A stretch of DNA of 64,000 bases from Tuberibacillus sp. Marseille-P3662 (GTDB lineage: Bacteria > Bacillota > Bacilli > Bacillales > Sporolactobacillaceae). Position 1 is the first letter of the stretch. The number at the start of each line of letters is the position of its first letter. Where the stretch lies: NCBI RefSeq assembly GCF_900178005.1, contig NZ_FXBS01000006.1:248001-312000 (forward strand). The letters are read 5' to 3'. This document shows, piece after piece, positions 17,823 through 26,632 of the stretch. Under the pieces are notes generated by a model, which did not search any database, had not been told where the DNA came from, and saw only the letters and a list, made by a program, of their open reading frames with translations. The position numbers and the translations under genes were made by a program.

Positions 17823-18836
17823 ATGTATATTGTTCGCCAAATGATTCATAAAGCGATCAGAATGGATAACTGGATTTTGATGACTGGAAGTATTTTATTC
17901 ATTATTATGAGTACTTATCTATTCTATTGGTTGGAGCCAGAAACGTTCAAAACACCGTTTAACGCTTTATGGTATGTGATGACAACTGTAACAACAGTAG
18001 GTTATGGTGATTACTCGCCGGTTACTGTTCCGGGCCAAATTTATGCGATGATTGTCTATATTATTGGCATCGGGGTGATTGGTGTTGCAATTGGAAAAGT
18101 TGTTGATGGACTAGCCTCATATAAGAGGAAAAGGGAGGAAGGGCGTTTGCGATATAAAGGTAAAGATCATATTGTTATCATCGGTTGGTCCCGGAAAGCG
18201 GAGATTGCTGTTCAAGAAATTTTGGATACGAGTACCGATATAGAGATCGTTATCATTGACCTGATGGAAAAAACCCCAATTCAGCACGAACGAATTTTTT
18301 ATATCAGAGGCAGGGCAACTGAAAAAGAAACGTTAGAAAACGCAGGACTCGAGCGAGCCCGTTCAGCTATTGTCTTTGCCGATGAATCGATTGATGATCA
18401 ACAGTTAATTGATGGCAAGACATTACTTATTAGTTCTACAATTGAAGCCTATGCATCTGATATTAAAACAATGGTTGAAATTATGGATGAGAGGCATGTG
18501 GGTAATTTTTCCTATATTAATGTTAATGAATTCATATTGCCGTCAGATATGGTTTCAAGGCTTGCGGTCAGGGCCACCTTTAATAATGGCATTTCCTCCA
18601 TTTATAATCAACTTGTTAGACGAGGAAGTGGTGAGAACCTCTATCAAATCCATCCTAAACCGCAATGGGATACATATAAGACAGCGTTTGATGAATTATT
18701 GAGATATGGAGCAACATTGGTGGCTGATGGGGATGATTTGACAGTTAACCGTCAATTAGAGAAACCTATTGCAAAGAATGCTCAGCTATACATTATTTGT
18801 GATGAACCAACCTATCAAGCGGTTTTAGATATATAA
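17823..18836 (+). CDS. Potassium channel with RCK domain (YugO-like)
   Basis: A 337-residue two-helix K+ channel. Helix 1 is about 17-36; the pore helix and filter TTVTTVGYGD (54-63) carry the K+ signature; helix 2 is about 71-92. The cytoplasmic RCK (TrkA-N) domain starts HIVIIGWSRKAE (116-127). The layout matches MthK and B. subtilis YugO, which acts in potassium release and biofilm signalling. There is no mstX-like gene next to it. AAAGGGGG precedes the ATG. Confidence 0.9.
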   Translation: MYIVRQMIHKAIRMDNWILMTGSILFIIMSTYLFYWLEPETFKTPFNALWYVMTTVTTVGYGDYSPVTVPGQIYAMIVYIIGIGVIGVAIGKVVDGLASYKRKREEGRLRYKGKDHIVIIGWSRKAEIAVQEILDTSTDIEIVIIDLMEKTPIQHERIFYIRGRATEKETLENAGLERARSAIVFADESIDDQQLIDGKTLLISSTIEAYASDIKTMVEIMDERHVGNFSYINVNEFILPSDMVSRLAVRATFNNGISSIYNQLVRRGSGENLYQIHPKPQWDTYKTAFDELLRYGATLVADGDDLTVNRQLEKPIAKNAQLYIICDEPTYQAVLDI

Positions 18837-18839
18837 GGA

Positions 18840-18864
18840 CTGCCCCCAAAAGATTTGGGGGCAG
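18840..18864. terminator. Terminator-like hairpin between convergent genes
   Basis: CTGCCCCCAAA and TTTGGGGGCAG form an 11-bp perfect stem with a 3-nt loop. There is no T run on either side, so it may be a weak or factor-assisted terminator. Confidence 0.6.
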
Positions 18865-18895
18865 CCCCTATCCTAGCGACAGCCTGTCTTATTGT

Positions 18896-19834
18896 TCAAT
18901 TATCAAAATCAAATAAATCACCGGAAAGGTAACGTTCGCCAGTATCATTAGTCATACAGACCACAACGTCGTCAGGGGACAGGTTCTTAGCTTGCTGAAT
19001 GGCTGTGTATACAGATCCCCCTGATGAGGGTCCGACTAGGATGCCTTCTTCTCGTGCTAACCTTCTTGTTGTGTCATACGCTTCCTCATCAGAAATCAAA
19101 TGAATTTGATCAATGATGTCTTTGTTAAGAATCGATGGGATAAAGCCTGGACTGGTTCCAACAAGCTTGTGCTTACCTGGCTCTCCACCTGATAGGACAG
19201 GTGATCCTTTAGGTTCACAAACATGAATAGCCATATCGGGATAAGCGGCCTTCAAGGTTTCACCTGTTCCTGTAACGGTTCCGCCCGTGCCTGCCGTCGA
19301 AACAAATATTGATGGCGTTTTATTGATTTCCTTCATGGCATCAATAATTTCTTGCCCGGTCGAATGACGATGAGCGTCCGGATTGGCCTCATTTTCGAAT
19401 TGCATCGGCATAAAACTATTAGGAATTTCATTGACAAGTTCTTTGGCTTTCTCAATCGCTCCGGGCATTTTTTCATCACCGGGCGTTAAAACGACCTCGG
19501 CCCCATAAGCCTTTAACATGTTAATCCGTTCCTGAGTCATCGTATCAGGCATAATGATGATTGATTTGTACCCTCTTGCAGATGCATTCATGGCTAGACC
19601 AATACCGGTATTCCCTGAAGTAGGTTCAATAATGGTCGAACCTTGTTTTAAGTAACCCTTTTCCTCGGCTTCCAAGATCATGTTAAATGCAGCACGGTCT
19701 TTAACACTGCTGCTCGGATTAAACATTTCTAACTTTGCATAGACAGCAGCTCCACTTGGATCAGGCAGTCGGTTAAGTCTAACTAATGGTGTATCACCAA
19801 TGAGTTCAGCCATGTTATTATAGACTCTTTTCAT
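18896..19834 (-). CDS. ytkP: Cysteine synthase family protein YtkP
   Basis: A 312-residue PLP enzyme of the O-acetylserine sulfhydrylase fold. The PLP Lys is at 45 in NPSSSVKDRA; the substrate loop PTSGNTG is at 71-77; the phosphate loop is STAGTGGTVTG. It resembles B. subtilis YtkP, a CysK/CysM paralogue whose own reaction is not well defined. It may make cysteine from O-acetylserine or a related substrate. No S-box or T-box is visible in the 109 bases before the start. Confidence 0.85.
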   Translation of the reverse strand: MKRVYNNMAELIGDTPLVRLNRLPDPSGAAVYAKLEMFNPSSSVKDRAAFNMILEAEEKGYLKQGSTIIEPTSGNTGIGLAMNASARGYKSIIIMPDTMTQERINMLKAYGAEVVLTPGDEKMPGAIEKAKELVNEIPNSFMPMQFENEANPDAHRHSTGQEIIDAMKEINKTPSIFVSTAGTGGTVTGTGETLKAAYPDMAIHVCEPKGSPVLSGGEPGKHKLVGTSPGFIPSILNKDIIDQIHLISDEEAYDTTRRLAREEGILVGPSSGGSVYTAIQQAKNLSPDDVVVCMTNDTGERYLSGDLFDFDN

Positions 19835-19943
19835 ATGTAACCCTTCCTTTGATTGGTATCCATTCTCATGGGTTATTATAACAAAATAAGGATAGGCTAT
19901 GTGCTATAATGAATTAATATGAATAAGAACGGGGGTTGAGACG

Positions 19944-20516
19944 ATGACCGATAACCACGTACACTACTTTTTAGGTATTCCGTTACCACAGACGATAAAA
20001 AAATGCCTCAGTCAGTGGTCAGCATCCATGCAGAATATTGTCCATTACAAGTATTGGACCCACATCAATGATTATCATGTGACCTTACTTTTTTTAGGTG
20101 CAGCAGACGACAGGAAAATTGAAGCATTATCCGATCACATTGATAAGCGTGTAACGACGATTCAGCCGTTTCCCATGCAATTGACTGAACCGGGAACATT
20201 CGGGTCATCGCAGCGGCCGCGAGTGCTGTGGGCAGGTGTCCAGAGTGATGAGCGCTTGTTTGCTTTGCATAGACTAATTAATCATATTTGCTCTGAAGAC
20301 GGATTTGAACCGGAAAAGCGTCCGTATAAACCGCATATTACCTTAGCAAAAAAGTGGGGGTCTCGCCGCGGCATTGATATCAATGATATATTTGATGTTC
20401 CTTTAAAGGCATGCGATATAACTGAATGGTTGGTTTCTGAAGTGGTTTTGTTTAAAGTACAGCCTCAATCAGAGCCGCGCTATCAGAAGGTGAAAGCTTT
20501 TCAGTTGGGGGGATAG
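19944..20516 (+). CDS. thpR: RNA 2',3'-cyclic phosphodiesterase (YtlP)
   Basis: A 190-residue 2H phosphodiesterase. The two H-x-T/S-x motifs are HVTL (45-48) and HITL (131-134). Proteins of this family hydrolyse RNA 2',3'-cyclic phosphate ends and were first named 2'-5' RNA ligases. The order after ytkP matches B. subtilis ytkP-ytlP-ytlQ. Its stop lies just before the GTG start of ytlQ, indicating coupled translation. Confidence 0.88.
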   Translation: MTDNHVHYFLGIPLPQTIKKCLSQWSASMQNIVHYKYWTHINDYHVTLLFLGAADDRKIEALSDHIDKRVTTIQPFPMQLTEPGTFGSSQRPRVLWAGVQSDERLFALHRLINHICSEDGFEPEKRPYKPHITLAKKWGSRRGIDINDIFDVPLKACDITEWLVSEVVLFKVQPQSEPRYQKVKAFQLGG

Positions 20517-20518
20517 AT

Positions 20519-21247
20519 GTGGCACAGTTGATTAAGTTAGATCGCTATGTTTCACGGTATGAAGATAATTTATTTCATTATGCTAGTCAATATATTAAGA
20601 TTAAGCAGGGAAAATGGGCTGCTTTTAAAAACCAATCTGATTTGAAACTTTCCAATAAGATGAGACACACTTTTCATAAAACAATGTTTCGCCATCAATT
20701 GGTTTGGGCGTCATCAACGTTGAACCAGCGATCAGAGATTATGGATATATACAAACATCATCAGGAACTGCAATTTCTATTATCAAATTTCTCCGATACG
20801 GTGTTGCTGATGTTCCATCCTATTATTCAAAATGGACAACTGAACACGATTATGATTCACCCTGGAATGGTTTGGAATGTTAAGTTATTGCTTGGAGAGA
20901 CAGATAGTGTCTTTCAAGGGGACACGAATGGGACATGGCAAGAGATTACTTCGAACGGCCGTCGTTCAATGGATAGTCCACTTCATTCCATTCACCAATC
21001 AGCAACATCTTTAAAAAAACTATTGGCTGGAGAACAACAACAGATGCCAGTTCATCATTATGTTTTGGCTCCGAATAGTTTTATAGAAAACTATTATCCT
21101 ACGGGAAATGTTGACATCGTTGATAAACGACAGTTTTTGGATCTCCAGCGGAAGGGGCTAGATAGCGGACAGCCGATGCGGCATCAGCAGTTAAACCTAG
21201 CGAAATGGCTGTTAGAAAAGACTGAAACTACGGCTATTTCCAGATAG
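20519..21247 (+). CDS. ytlQ: YtlQ-like protein (possible NERD-related domain)
   Basis: A 242-residue protein with the GTG start two bases after the ytlP stop and GGGGGGA as its binding site. Length and position match B. subtilis YtlQ. The middle (FHPIIQNGQLNTIMIHPGMVWNVKLL, then SPLHSIHQSATSLKKLL) has the rhythm of a nuclease-related (NERD) domain, but the expected Glu-x-Lys is not clear, so activity is doubtful. Cytoplasmic, with no signal or membrane segment. Function unknown. Confidence 0.75.
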   Translation: MAQLIKLDRYVSRYEDNLFHYASQYIKIKQGKWAAFKNQSDLKLSNKMRHTFHKTMFRHQLVWASSTLNQRSEIMDIYKHHQELQFLLSNFSDTVLLMFHPIIQNGQLNTIMIHPGMVWNVKLLLGETDSVFQGDTNGTWQEITSNGRRSMDSPLHSIHQSATSLKKLLAGEQQQMPVHHYVLAPNSFIENYYPTGNVDIVDKRQFLDLQRKGLDSGQPMRHQQLNLAKWLLEKTETTAISR

Positions 21248-21363
21248 GGTTGGATTTTATTAATCAGACATGATACCCTAGAAATGTTGACTCTTAAACG
21301 GGTTTTAAACTTAATGAAGTTACGAAAATGATAGACTATCGTTCATTATAAGGATGACTGACT

Positions 21364-22158
21364 TTGTTCCAACTATTCGATAATGAAGATTGGGTGATTT
21401 CATCGGCTGGCGGTGTCACTGGTGAAGCTTATCTTGCCCAATCTTCTGACCGAAAAATATTTTTAAAAAGAAATTCATCACCGTTTTTGGCCGTTTTGTC
21501 CGCAGAGGGTATCGTCCCTAAATTATTATGGACGAAGCGCCTTGAGAATGGAGATGTCATAACAGCTCAAGAATGGTTGAATGGTCGTGAATTAAAGGCC
21601 GTTGATATGAAGTCTACCCAAGTAGCGCATTTACTTAAGAAAATTCATTCTTCCGAGCCCCTGGTTTTCATGCTGTCGCGTTTAGGGAATGCCCCGGTGA
21701 CGCCACCATCTATTTTGGGTGAATTAGAAGAATGTTATGCCAAACATCGTGCCCATGCAGGTATTCGAGAAGCGATGAATTTCTTAAAAACTAATGCAAA
21801 AAACGTTAATTATTCGGGAAAAGTCGTGTGCCATTCAGATATTAATCATAATAATTGGCTGATGGATAATAATGGTTATCTCTATCTTGTTGACTGGGAT
21901 CAAGCGATTATTGCCGACCCCGCATTGGATTTAGGGTTAGTACTTTATTGGTATATCGATGAAGCCCATTGGGCCGAATGGTTAGCCCAATATGGCTGGC
22001 CATTGACCGCAGATTTAAGATTGCGTATGCATTGGTATATGCTGTCACAAACATTAATGTTTATGTTTTGGCATTGGGATCGCGGTCAATATAAACAGGC
22101 CAAGTTATATGAAACGGATTTACTACGGTTGAATCGCTTTAGCCATAAATATTTTTAG
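21364..22158 (+). CDS. ytmP: Phosphotransferase family protein YtmP
   Basis: A 264-residue protein of the aminoglycoside/choline kinase fold. VCHSDINHNNWLM (155-167) is the catalytic loop with Asp at 159, and LVDWDQA (175-181) carries the metal-binding Asp. It resembles B. subtilis YtmP and the spore coat kinase CotS group. The substrate is unknown. The TTG start follows AAGGA by nine bases. Its 3' end overlaps the convergent ytzH by 4 bases. Confidence 0.82.
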   Translation: MFQLFDNEDWVISSAGGVTGEAYLAQSSDRKIFLKRNSSPFLAVLSAEGIVPKLLWTKRLENGDVITAQEWLNGRELKAVDMKSTQVAHLLKKIHSSEPLVFMLSRLGNAPVTPPSILGELEECYAKHRAHAGIREAMNFLKTNAKNVNYSGKVVCHSDINHNNWLMDNNGYLYLVDWDQAIIADPALDLGLVLYWYIDEAHWAEWLAQYGWPLTADLRLRMHWYMLSQTLMFMFWHWDRGQYKQAKLYETDLLRLNRFSHKYF

Positions 22159-22421
22159 CCAAGCGATTGAATCCACTGATTAATGTTGGCTGTGTTATGA
22201 TCTAAATGTTCATTGGATTGATTCTCATCCAATCCCGCTTCGCTGTATTCATTGATAGCTTGAATAATGTCATTTAATTCAGGGCTATCTTGCTGCTGTA
22301 ATAATTGATTGGTTGAACGGAACAGTTGTTCATATTCAGAAACAGTCGGATTTCGATCCATTTGATGGCTATTTAGAATATCTTTGATGAGATTTAATTT
22401 ATCTTTACTGGACAACGTCAT
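22155..22421 (-). CDS. ytzH: YtzH-like protein
   Basis: An 88-residue, all-helical, acidic protein, beginning MTLSSKDKLNLIKDIL, of the YtzH family found between ytmP and trmB in bacilli. It has no catalytic motif and no known role. It overlaps the 3' end of ytmP on the opposite strand. Confidence 0.8.
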   Translation of the reverse strand: MTLSSKDKLNLIKDILNSHQMDRNPTVSEYEQLFRSTNQLLQQQDSPELNDIIQAINEYSEAGLDENQSNEHLDHNTANINQWIQSLG

Positions 22422-22513
22422 TAAAAGTCACACCTTTTTATCGTTTGTTAATTAGGATAAACGGGTGTGGCTTTTAATAGTCATGGAAAAATTATAAAAT
22501 AAGAATTGGACGG

Positions 22514-22573
22514 CGATGCTGGCACGTCCTGTTACAACACCGATATTAGCACGTCCTGTGCGTCGGAAGGAGG
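22514..22573 (+). repeat. Two tandem copies of a CGATGCTGGCACGTCCTG repeat before trmB
   Basis: CGATGCTGGCACGTCCTGT (22514-22532) is repeated 27 bases on as CGATATTAGCACGTCCTGT (22541-22559). GCGTCGGAAGGAGG follows and contains the trmB ribosome-binding site. The second copy can fold as GCAC-GTCCT-GTGC inside CCGA/TCGG. A related copy is at 53194. Confidence 0.75.
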
Positions 22574-22580
22574 AAAGTTC

Positions 22581-23222
22581 ATGCGACCGCGTTATAAGCC
22601 ATGGGCCAAAGATTTCATCGCCCGTCATCCAGAGGTCATTATTCCAAATGCTCATGAGAAACGGGGAATGTGGCACACCTCTTTTGCTCAGCCTGATTTA
22701 CCATTACATATTGAGATTGGCTCAGGGAAAGGCAAATTTATATTTGAAATGGCACAAAGACACCCGGATGTTAACTTTATTGGAATCGAACGTGATGAAA
22801 ACATCATTGTTAGTATTTTACAAAAAATTATCCAACAACCGCTAGATAATTTACGTTTACTACAAGTTGATGCGAATGACTTGCTAAGCATTTTTGCACC
22901 AAATGAAGTTGATCGGTTTTACTTGAATTTTTCTGATCCATGGCCAAAGAATCGACATGAAAAACGTCGGTTGACATATCGGGCGTTTTTGGATCAATAT
23001 AAGACGATTTTAAAACCTAGCGGCGAGCTTCATATGAAGACAGATAACCAAGGCCTATTTGAATACTCTCTAGAGAGTTTTTCGAGATATGGGATGATTA
23101 TTAAGAATATCAGTTTGGATTTACATCAATCCAATTTTCCTGACAATGTTACAACAGAATATGAGGAAAAATTTAAGGCTAAAGGTCAGCGTATCTATCA
23201 TTGTCAAACCTTGTTCAGATAA
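22581..23222 (+). CDS. trmB: tRNA (guanine-N7-)-methyltransferase
   Basis: A 213-residue enzyme that makes m7G46 in tRNA. The SAM motif IEIGSGKGKFI is at 45-55, and the family signature FSDPWPKNRHEKRRL lies near 114-128, with the catalytic Asp in its first part. The ATG at 22581 is supported by AAGGAGG seven bases upstream; the longer reading from 22506 would run through the repeat element. Its place after ytmP-ytzH matches B. subtilis ytmQ. Confidence 0.95.
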   Translation: MRPRYKPWAKDFIARHPEVIIPNAHEKRGMWHTSFAQPDLPLHIEIGSGKGKFIFEMAQRHPDVNFIGIERDENIIVSILQKIIQQPLDNLRLLQVDANDLLSIFAPNEVDRFYLNFSDPWPKNRHEKRRLTYRAFLDQYKTILKPSGELHMKTDNQGLFEYSLESFSRYGMIIKNISLDLHQSNFPDNVTTEYEEKFKAKGQRIYHCQTLFR

Positions 23223-23300
23223 CCGCTTGATAATTGCATTTATGTTATAATATGATACAGAAAGCGCTTTTTTAATGATTTCGTGATGGGGGAAACTGAT

Positions 23301-24137
23301 ATGAAACAGCTACATATTGGCGACTATTCTGTATCATGGCTTAATGGTGGTGTCACCCATATGGATGGTGGAGCCATGTTCGGTGTTGTTCCCAAACCGC
23401 TTTGGGCAAAGAAATATCCCTACAATGACAAAAACCAGATTGAGTTACGGACGGACCCTATATTAATTCAAGGACATGGCAGGAATATTGTGATTGAAGG
23501 GGGGATTGGCAATGGCAAATTGTCAGATAAGCAAAAGCGGAACTACGGTGTCACAGAAGAAGCCAAACTGGTGTCATCGTTGACATCCGTAGGACTGTCC
23601 CCCGATGATATTGATACCGTCATGATGACGCATATGCATTTTGACCATGCGACAGGGTTATCTCGGTACGAGGGTGACCATTTGGTATCAACTTTCAAAA
23701 ACGCTGTGATTTGGACCTCTGAAATTGAATGGAAAGAAATGCGTGAGCCTAATATTCGATCCAAAAGCACCTATTGGCCGGAGAATTGGCAGCCTATAGT
23801 TGATCAAGTTAAAACGTTTGAACATGAAGTGGACATTGGACCAGGCATTCGTATGATTCATACTGGCGGACATAGTAATGGTCATGCTATTATTATGATT
23901 GAGAGTCAGGGCGAGACAGCGGTTCATATGGCCGATATTATGCCAACACATGCCCATTTCAACCCTCTATGGGTATTAGCCTATGATGATTATCCTATGG
24001 ACTCTATTCGTGCTAAACAAAAATGGATCCCATATGCTATTGACCAAAATGCATGGTTCATTTACTATCATGATGCTATTTATCATGCTTTGAAGTGGAC
24101 ACAAGAAGGTCAAGTGACTGACAAGATTGAGCGATAA
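23301..24137 (+). CDS. ytnP: Metallo-beta-lactamase fold hydrolase YtnP (lactonase-like)
   Basis: A 278-residue metallo-beta-lactamase fold protein. The metal site H-x-H-x-D-H is at 111-116 (HMHFDH), followed by GGHSNGHAI and [10 protein letters not shown] with further ligands. B. subtilis YtnP is described as a lactonase able to quench quorum and streptomycin-production signals. The ATG at 23301 follows GGGGG by eight bases. A GAAAGCGCTTTT palindrome at about 23260-23271 is a weak cre-like site. Confidence 0.85.
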   Translation: MKQLHIGDYSVSWLNGGVTHMDGGAMFGVVPKPLWAKKYPYNDKNQIELRTDPILIQGHGRNIVIEGGIGNGKLSDKQKRNYGVTEEAKLVSSLTSVGLSPDDIDTVMMTHMHFDHATGLSRYEGDHLVSTFKNAVIWTSEIEWKEMREPNIRSKSTYWPENWQPIVDQVKTFEHEVDIGPGIRMIHTGGHSNGHAIIMIESQGETAVHMADIMPTHAHFNPLWVLAYDDYPMDSIRAKQKWIPYAIDQNAWFIYYHDAIYHALKWTQEGQVTDKIER

Positions 24138-24221
24138 GCAGCAGACATAGAAGATGACAAAAAATTAGGAATGTTTATTAGCGTGAGCATAATGGTGAGA
24201 TTGTGGTATGATAAGAGAGAT

Positions 24222-24304
24222 AGGAGCACTTCCTCGTATTTATCACTAATTTTTAACAGGGAAGACATTCGGCGTAGCAAATGATTACAGAAGGTGGTTG
24301 ACTA
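24222..24304 (+). promoter_or_regulatory. Copy 1 of a conserved leader-like element
   Basis: Begins GGAGCACTTCCTCG about 10 bases after a -10 box (TATGAT, 24207-24212). CTTCCT can pair with GGGAAG (24259-24264). It continues TTCGGCGTAGCAAATGATTACAGAAGG up to the ribosome-binding site of the next gene. The same blocks in the same order occur at 56173-56265 and, on the minus strand, at 62264-62512. It is the most diverged of the copies. Confidence 0.55.
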
Positions 24305-24307
24305 CAT

Positions 24308-24874
24308 ATGAAGAAATATCTAGCAGGGCTTTTTGCAGCTTTCCTTGTATTTTTTGGTTCTTATCAATTTTCTAACGCAGAGACCGTTACTGATGGTAAA
24401 ATGTATGAGACCTTTAAGGAACACACGAGTAATGAGCATTACGATTTTAAAGAAGGGTCTTTTAAGCTGACTAATGTTAAAACGTATAACCTGTCGGAAC
24501 CTCTCACTGTTAAACAAGGTGAAAAGAAAGTGAAAATCAATCAAGTTAAGGCAGCAGTCGCCAAGTTTAAAACGGTGCGGGATTATATTTTTTTCAAAAA
24601 TTATAGCGAGCACGTCTATTTTGCTCCCAATCAGGAAATGACCCTAAAAGAAGCTGATCTTAAAAAGCATGAACAAATGAAAGGGCATGTGCAGGAATTT
24701 AAAAACGCCCATCCGGTCAATATTTCATTGTCGTACGGACCGATTATCGGAGTTATGGCATTAATTATTATCGTGCCTTTAATATTCTTGTTTATCTGGC
24801 ATAAGTACAAATATTCAACAATGCGGTTTAAACGCGAGAATAACCTCGCCGGTGATCACTCAGGAAAAAGATAA
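24308..24874 (+). CDS. Membrane-anchored secreted protein of unknown function
   Basis: A 188-residue protein. Residues 1-24 (MKKYLAGLFAAFLVFFGSYQFSNA) look like a cleavable signal peptide. The outside part (25-135) is rich in Lys and Thr with no Cys. One membrane helix follows at about 140-163 (IIGVMALIIIVPLIFLFIW), then a short basic tail. I do not recognise a family. AGAAGGTGG ten bases before the ATG is the binding site. It is preceded by the leader-like element described above. Confidence 0.65.
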   Translation: MKKYLAGLFAAFLVFFGSYQFSNAETVTDGKMYETFKEHTSNEHYDFKEGSFKLTNVKTYNLSEPLTVKQGEKKVKINQVKAAVAKFKTVRDYIFFKNYSEHVYFAPNQEMTLKEADLKKHEQMKGHVQEFKNAHPVNISLSYGPIIGVMALIIIVPLIFLFIWHKYKYSTMRFKRENNLAGDHSGKR

Positions 24875-24902
24875 GAACCTTGCCTATGGCAAGGTTCTTT
24901 TT
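24873..24902. terminator. Bidirectional terminator
   Basis: AAGAACCTTGCC (24873-24884) pairs fully with GGCAAGGTTCTT (24888-24899), with a 3-nt loop and flanking A and T runs. It serves both convergent genes. Confidence 0.93.
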
Positions 24903-25213
24903 CATGGCTGTTTATAAAAATCAAGAATGGTTCCTGTTGTCGCATCGGCGACGAAGTCAAAATGGTTGACCTCACCCGCTTCATTAATTGTTAATCCACC
25001 TTTATAGACTTTGTAATTGAGCCTGTCTTTAACAAAAGACTCGGGTTGTAAGTAGATCCAAGCGCCTTCAAGTTCGTGGTTATGTTTGACCGCGCTTTTG
25101 ACTTTTTTTAAGGCACTTTCGGGCGTGAGTGTTTCCTTTGTTAATGTCTGGCTTATGATGATGCCCCCGGCAACACCTGCACTTACGGCTGCTATTGTCG
25201 ACTTCCAATTCAT
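24902..25213 (-). CDS. ytzB: PepSY-domain protein YtzB
   Basis: A 103-residue protein. An N-terminal hydrophobic segment (7-22, IAAVSAGVAGGIIISQ) is probably an anchor or signal. A PepSY domain follows: ESALKKVKSAVKH, then YKVYKGGLTINEAGEVNHFDFVADATTGTILD. PepSY domains act outside the membrane and often bind or inhibit peptidases. Position and size match B. subtilis YtzB. Confidence 0.8.
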   Translation of the reverse strand: MNWKSTIAAVSAGVAGGIIISQTLTKETLTPESALKKVKSAVKHNHELEGAWIYLQPESFVKDRLNYKVYKGGLTINEAGEVNHFDFVADATTGTILDFYKQP

Positions 25214-25526
25214 AAGGATCGTCCTTTCTTTTAGAACTCTTTAATTAAAGTATACAGAATCATGTTGGAATAAACCAAGGATTGATATAAAAAGTTAAGG
25301 AAAAGATGGCGTTCTGGAATCATCTGCTTGAATCATATATACTTATGATTAGAACAAATGTATTTATACTTTTCCACGTTAGGAAAGTATAAAATTTCAG
25401 CTAATATAAGTCAGTCAACGTACTTAAAAATTTCTGGCACTTAGAATAAGTGCAACAACGGCTTAACCATAAGCCGAATATTTTTTATTTCCCAAAAACA
25501 TATTTTAATGAAAGGAAGTCCTACAT
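25214..25526. other. 313-base gene-free region with three hairpins before ytoP
   Basis: No open reading frame of note. Three plus-strand hairpins: TATACTTTTCC/GGAAAGTATA (25365-25391, one bulge), GCACTTA-GAA-TAAGTGC (25437-25453), and CGGCTTA-ACCA-TAAGCCG (25459-25476) followed by a T-rich run. The last two look like tandem terminators 50 bases before ytoP, with no plus-strand gene upstream to terminate. They may be an attenuating leader or the end of a small RNA. Confidence 0.5.
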
Positions 25527-26600
25527 ATGGATCAAGAGACCCAAACATTATTTAAGACTTTAACAGAACTACCGGGAGCGCCCGGATTTGAACATGACGT
25601 GCGTCAATTTTTAAAAGGCGAACTTAAAAAATACTCTGATGATATGATTCAAGACCGTTTAGGCAGCATCTTTGGTGTAAAAAAGGGAGATACTGAGGGG
25701 CCTAAGGTTATGGTTGCTGGTCACATGGATGAAGTGGGATTTATGGTCACGCAAATCACAGATCAAGGTCTTTTGCGCTTCCAAACATTGGGGGGCTGGT
25801 GGAGTCAAGTTTTATTGGCTCAACGGGTACAAGTGATGACGGACAATGGCGCCATCCCCGGTGTGATCAGCTCAATCCCTCCTCATCTTTTGGATGAGGA
25901 ACAGCGCAAAAAACCAATGGATGTCAAGAATATGCTCATTGACATCGGAGCTGATGACCGTGAAGACGCCCAAACTTTAGGTATCAAACCTGGACAACAA
26001 GCGGTTCCAGTGTGCCCGTTCACGCCGATGGCGAACGATAAAAAAATTATGGCTAAAGCCTGGGATAATCGTTATGGTTGCGGTTTATCCGTTGAACTTC
26101 TCAAAGAATTGGCGAATAAACAGCTGCCGAATACATTATATTCGGGTGCAACGGTACAGGAGGAAGTTGGTTTGCGCGGGTCAAAGACGGCCGCTCATAT
26201 GATTGATCCTGACATTTTTCTTGCCCTGGATGCGTCACCTGCTAATGATATGTCCGGTGATCAAAACGCTTTTGGACAACTAGGGGAAGGAACGTTATTA
26301 AGAATCTTTGATCGCAGTATGGTCACCCATCGCGGTATGCGGGACTATATTTTAGATACGGCTGAATCCAATGATATTCCTTACCAATATTTTGTGTCCC
26401 AGGGGGGGACTGATGCCGGAAGTGTTCATTTAAGCAACAATGGTGTTCCTTCGGCGGTTGTGGGGATTTGTTCACGGTATATTCACACATCAGCATCGAT
26501 GATTCATGTTGATGATTATGCAGCTGCGAAAGAGTTGCTAGTCAAACTTGTACAGACACTTGATCACAATACAGTCCAGAAAATTAACAGCCAAGTATAA
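25527..26600 (+). CDS. ytoP: M42 family aminopeptidase YtoP
   Basis: A 357-residue zinc aminopeptidase of the M42 (glutamyl aminopeptidase/endoglucanase-like) family. Metal-site motifs are in order: [20 protein letters not shown], the catalytic EE in [15 protein letters not shown], and a C-terminal His ([10 protein letters not shown]). Such enzymes form large cytoplasmic dodecamers that trim peptides. AAAGGAAG precedes the ATG. Next to the DUF84 gene. Confidence 0.92.
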   Translation: MDQETQTLFKTLTELPGAPGFEHDVRQFLKGELKKYSDDMIQDRLGSIFGVKKGDTEGPKVMVAGHMDEVGFMVTQITDQGLLRFQTLGGWWSQVLLAQRVQVMTDNGAIPGVISSIPPHLLDEEQRKKPMDVKNMLIDIGADDREDAQTLGIKPGQQAVPVCPFTPMANDKKIMAKAWDNRYGCGLSVELLKELANKQLPNTLYSGATVQEEVGLRGSKTAAHMIDPDIFLALDASPANDMSGDQNAFGQLGEGTLLRIFDRSMVTHRGMRDYILDTAESNDIPYQYFVSQGGTDAGSVHLSNNGVPSAVVGICSRYIHTSASMIHVDDYAAAKELLVKLVQTLDHNTVQKINSQV

Positions 26601-26632
26601 TATTGGTCTTATTTGGAAGGAGAAAGACACCA

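Noticed and set aside
22506-22580. Longer N-terminus for TrmB
   Set aside because: It would translate the repeat element, and the AAGGAGG site fits only the ATG at 22581.
23257-23272. cre site before ytnP
   Set aside because: GAAAGCGCTTTT has the palindromic core but misses about four consensus positions, so I do not list it as a site.
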